This document shows, one piece after another, positions 61,739 through 64,000 of a stretch of DNA of 64,000 bases (position 1 is the first letter of the stretch; the number at the start of each line of letters is the position of its first letter). The DNA is from Limonium bicolor (taxonomy: Eukaryota; Streptophyta; Magnoliopsida; Caryophyllales; Plumbaginaceae): the NCBI GenBank assembly GCA_023374045.1, contig CM041779.1:303499156-303563155 (forward strand). Reading direction: 5' to 3'. The notes beneath the pieces were generated by a model. The model did no database searches. It was not told the DNA's origin and was given only the letters and a program-made list of their open reading frames with translations. A program made the translations under genes and the position numbers.

Positions 61739-62868
61739 CAAGTGTTAGTGATAATTTCATTTTCTTGTGTGAGTGATTTGTTTTGTAATGGATATCAGTG
61801 GTTATTTTGTTTTGTAATGGATATCAGTGGTTATTTAAATATATTTTCTAAAAGAGATTGATGGAAAATTGTTATGAGTTTATTTATGAGATCAACTGAT
61901 ATTGTTGTGAAATCGTTAACGAAATGATTTTGTGAAAATTGAATTATTTATTCAATAACGATGATATCATAATTTATTTATGGTGAAATATGTGGATTTT
62001 GATGATATTATATGGTAAAATAATAACGAATAAAAGAATTTTTAAGAGGAGAAAACCATGGTGCATGTGGGCCGCATTAGGACACATGAATGAGATGATA
62101 AATGCGGGCCGCATTAGGACGCATAAGTTTGAGATACTGTGGGCCGCACTAGGACACAGTTAGCCCTAGATCTACTCCTTAGACCTTTGAACTATTGGGG
62201 GTGTGCACACTTAAGGATTTAGTGGCTTGGTTGGATTCCCGGCTGCGTGTTGGGGTCCGGGTTACAGCTGCGTGTTGTAACCAAAGAGAAAGTAAAGTTG
62301 TTTTGTCCTGGCTGTGCGTTGGGACAAGGAAGATAATTAAAATAATCTGACTAATATATTTTTGGGTTACTAAAGAAATCCAATGTAAAGTATTTTACAG
62401 TTATGATAATTTTGTTGTTGTGTGTTAATATTGTTGAGATGTGTTGTATGTTGTGTGGTAATATTGTTAAAAATGATTTCTAAAGAGAATGATTTTTACG
62501 TAGTGGTAGCTTACTCAGTTTTTCTAACTTTATCGTGGCTCTTTCTATGTTTGTTTGGATTTCTGCCACAGGTACTGATGAAGTCCTTGGGGTTTGGGAA
62601 GGCGACTCCACATAGGCTAGTTATTTGTTATTGAATTTTATTTTAGGCTTTAAGACTTGTGCATTTTTAAGAAATTGTTATTATGGACATTGGTTTTTCT
62701 TGTCAAAAATAATGAATTGGTTATTTAGTTAATTGTTTAGGCTTCACACTCGTTCTTTTGCGAGTGTGGCAGTAATACTCCGGATTAGGTTTTGTTTCCG
62801 CTGCTTATCAATTAAATTGAATTGTAAAAAATTGACCTAATAAAATGTTAGAAAATCCGGGTGTTACA
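61739..62868 (+). mobile_element. Probable 3' part of another LTR
   Basis: Ends CCGGGTGTTACA at 62868, like the LTR ends of B and C. It contains short direct repeats (TGTAATGGATATCAGTGG twice near 61785-61828; GGGCCGCATTAGGACRCA three times at 62066-62158; TGCGTGTTG at 62244). No PBS follows. Its 5' part was lost where E abuts it. No gene seen. Confidence 0.45.
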
Positions 62869-64000
62869 CTAACGTTCCAACGTAACTAATCTAGCCTTAT
62901 TCTAACAATTCTAACACATTTAATTTAACTTCAACAAATCATTGCATTATTAAAACAAAATAATGTTTAATTACTTACTTGTTTTAAGGTTGTACAGTGG
63001 GGGAAGCTAGGATACTGCTTTGGTGATGGGCTGGGAAAGTACTGGTACAAATCCAATAGCAGATTCAAAAGACCTGACAAAGAAAAGAAAAGATTGTTAT
63101 ACACAAATAACAAATAAAATTAATTAATAAGACTAATACGATTCTAGAAAAAATTCGGCATGACCTTTGCGTAATCGTGTTAATCCCATGCTTATCATTA
63201 AGCATTCACCAACATCTTATTTACCACGACAAATAAATTCAACAATTGACAGCAACCATCCTTATTCACAATCACTCAATATTAACCACAACCACTTTTC
63301 GCAATAATTAATTAAACAAACAAAGAGAAAAGATAGATGAAGATGTTACATTTTCACTCTTACTCCACAGTAGAAGAAATGAGGAAGAAGAAGTAGAGAC
63401 CACCCCAATTACTGCAGACAGCGGCGAAGCAAGGAAATAATATTAGGGGGGCAAGAAATCCACTATTATAAGCATTATCATATTAAGAAAATAAAAAAGA
63501 GAAAAAAAATAGATGAAGATGTTACCTTTCCGCTCATGCTGCACAACAGAAGCAATGAGGAAGAAAGAGACATAGAGACCACCCTAATTACTGCAGACAG
63601 CGGTGAAGCAAGGTAATAATATTAGGGGGGGCAAGAAACCCATTACTACAAGCATTATCATATTAAGCACGTATATACTGCAATGTAATGGGAGAACATA
63701 GATGAAAGTTATAAAGTTATAGATCTTACCACTTTATTAATGTGAAACGTGAAGTTAATTTTTTAAATAGTTTGAGAATTAAGAACAAAATGATTTGTAG
63801 TTATTCTTTTTCTTTTCATAGTAGTTTTATTTACCATTTCAATTTATATGAATTTAAGTTATAAATTGTTATATATGAATTGTTTTAATACCGTACAAGC
63901 TGCTCGCAGTTTAAAGGCGTTTAATTAACATCTGTTTCAGCTCTATTTATTTATTTGTACTGTTAGTGTGCTTCTTGTTATGCAGTATATCTCCTCGTGT
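62869..64000. other. Right-edge DNA, no gene; local tandem duplication
   Basis: AT-rich. Two collinear units of about 176 bp, 63325-63487 and 63497-63667, share GATGAAGATGTTAC, ATTACTGCAGACAGCGG and CAAGCATTATCATATTAAG-like phrases with several substitutions. Nothing else recognised. Confidence 0.55.

Overview
The window reads as intergenic DNA from a large, repeat-rich flowering-plant genome. There is no recognisable host gene. Almost all of the 64 kb is nested LTR retrotransposons, identified from terminal TG...CA ends, 5-bp target-site duplications, tRNA-type primer binding sites, polypurine tracts, gag/zinc-knuckle relics and one integrase tail with a chromodomain. No reverse transcriptase, RNase H, protease or integrase core was found, so every element appears non-autonomous or decayed.

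Layout, using my own labels. Element C (minus strand, Ty3/gypsy, chromovirus type) is the oldest layer. From right to left it reads: gag copy 2 (41697-40920), downstream non-coding DNA (40919-37952 and, beyond nested D, 29724-29201), integrase C-terminus plus chromodomain (29200-28741), polypurine tract (28185-28173), one LTR (28172-27504 continuing at 7711-2754), PBS (2748-2735), gag copy 1 (2540-1414) and downstream DNA to base 1. One LTR thus sits between two internal regions, as in a tandem (LTR-sharing) array.

Element B (plus, 7712-27498, TSD CATTG) is nested in the C LTR. It has two LTRs of about 5.4 kb, a tRNA-Met PBS, a gag that appears to be interrupted by three short GT-AG introns, an eroded integrase/chromodomain relic, two polypurine tracts, and an array of hairpins with compensatory base changes. 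Element F (21396-25896, TSD CTTGT) is a 4.5-kb solo LTR, minus orientation, inside B's 3' LTR. Element D (plus, 29725-37946, TSD ATTAG) is nested in the C internal region. It has 1.75-kb LTRs, a tRNA-Arg PBS, a truncated gag of the Tat/Ogre type and tandem repeats in its 3' untranslated part. Element E (plus, 41698-61738) cuts C gag copy 2. It has very long LTRs (about 6.5 and 6.3 kb), a tRNA-Arg PBS, a 7.3-kb internal region with no recognisable gene, and several tandem-repeat blocks. Its two flanks do not match. To its right lie the end of another LTR (to 62868) and about 1.1 kb with a local tandem duplication.

The most unusual observations are the multi-intron gag of B compared with the intronless relative C; arrays of palindromes with covarying stems placed between two polypurine tracts in both B and C; a covarying CTACGTA hairpin in E; and paired tRNA-like sequences in the giant LTRs of E. 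All coordinates and alignments were made by eye.
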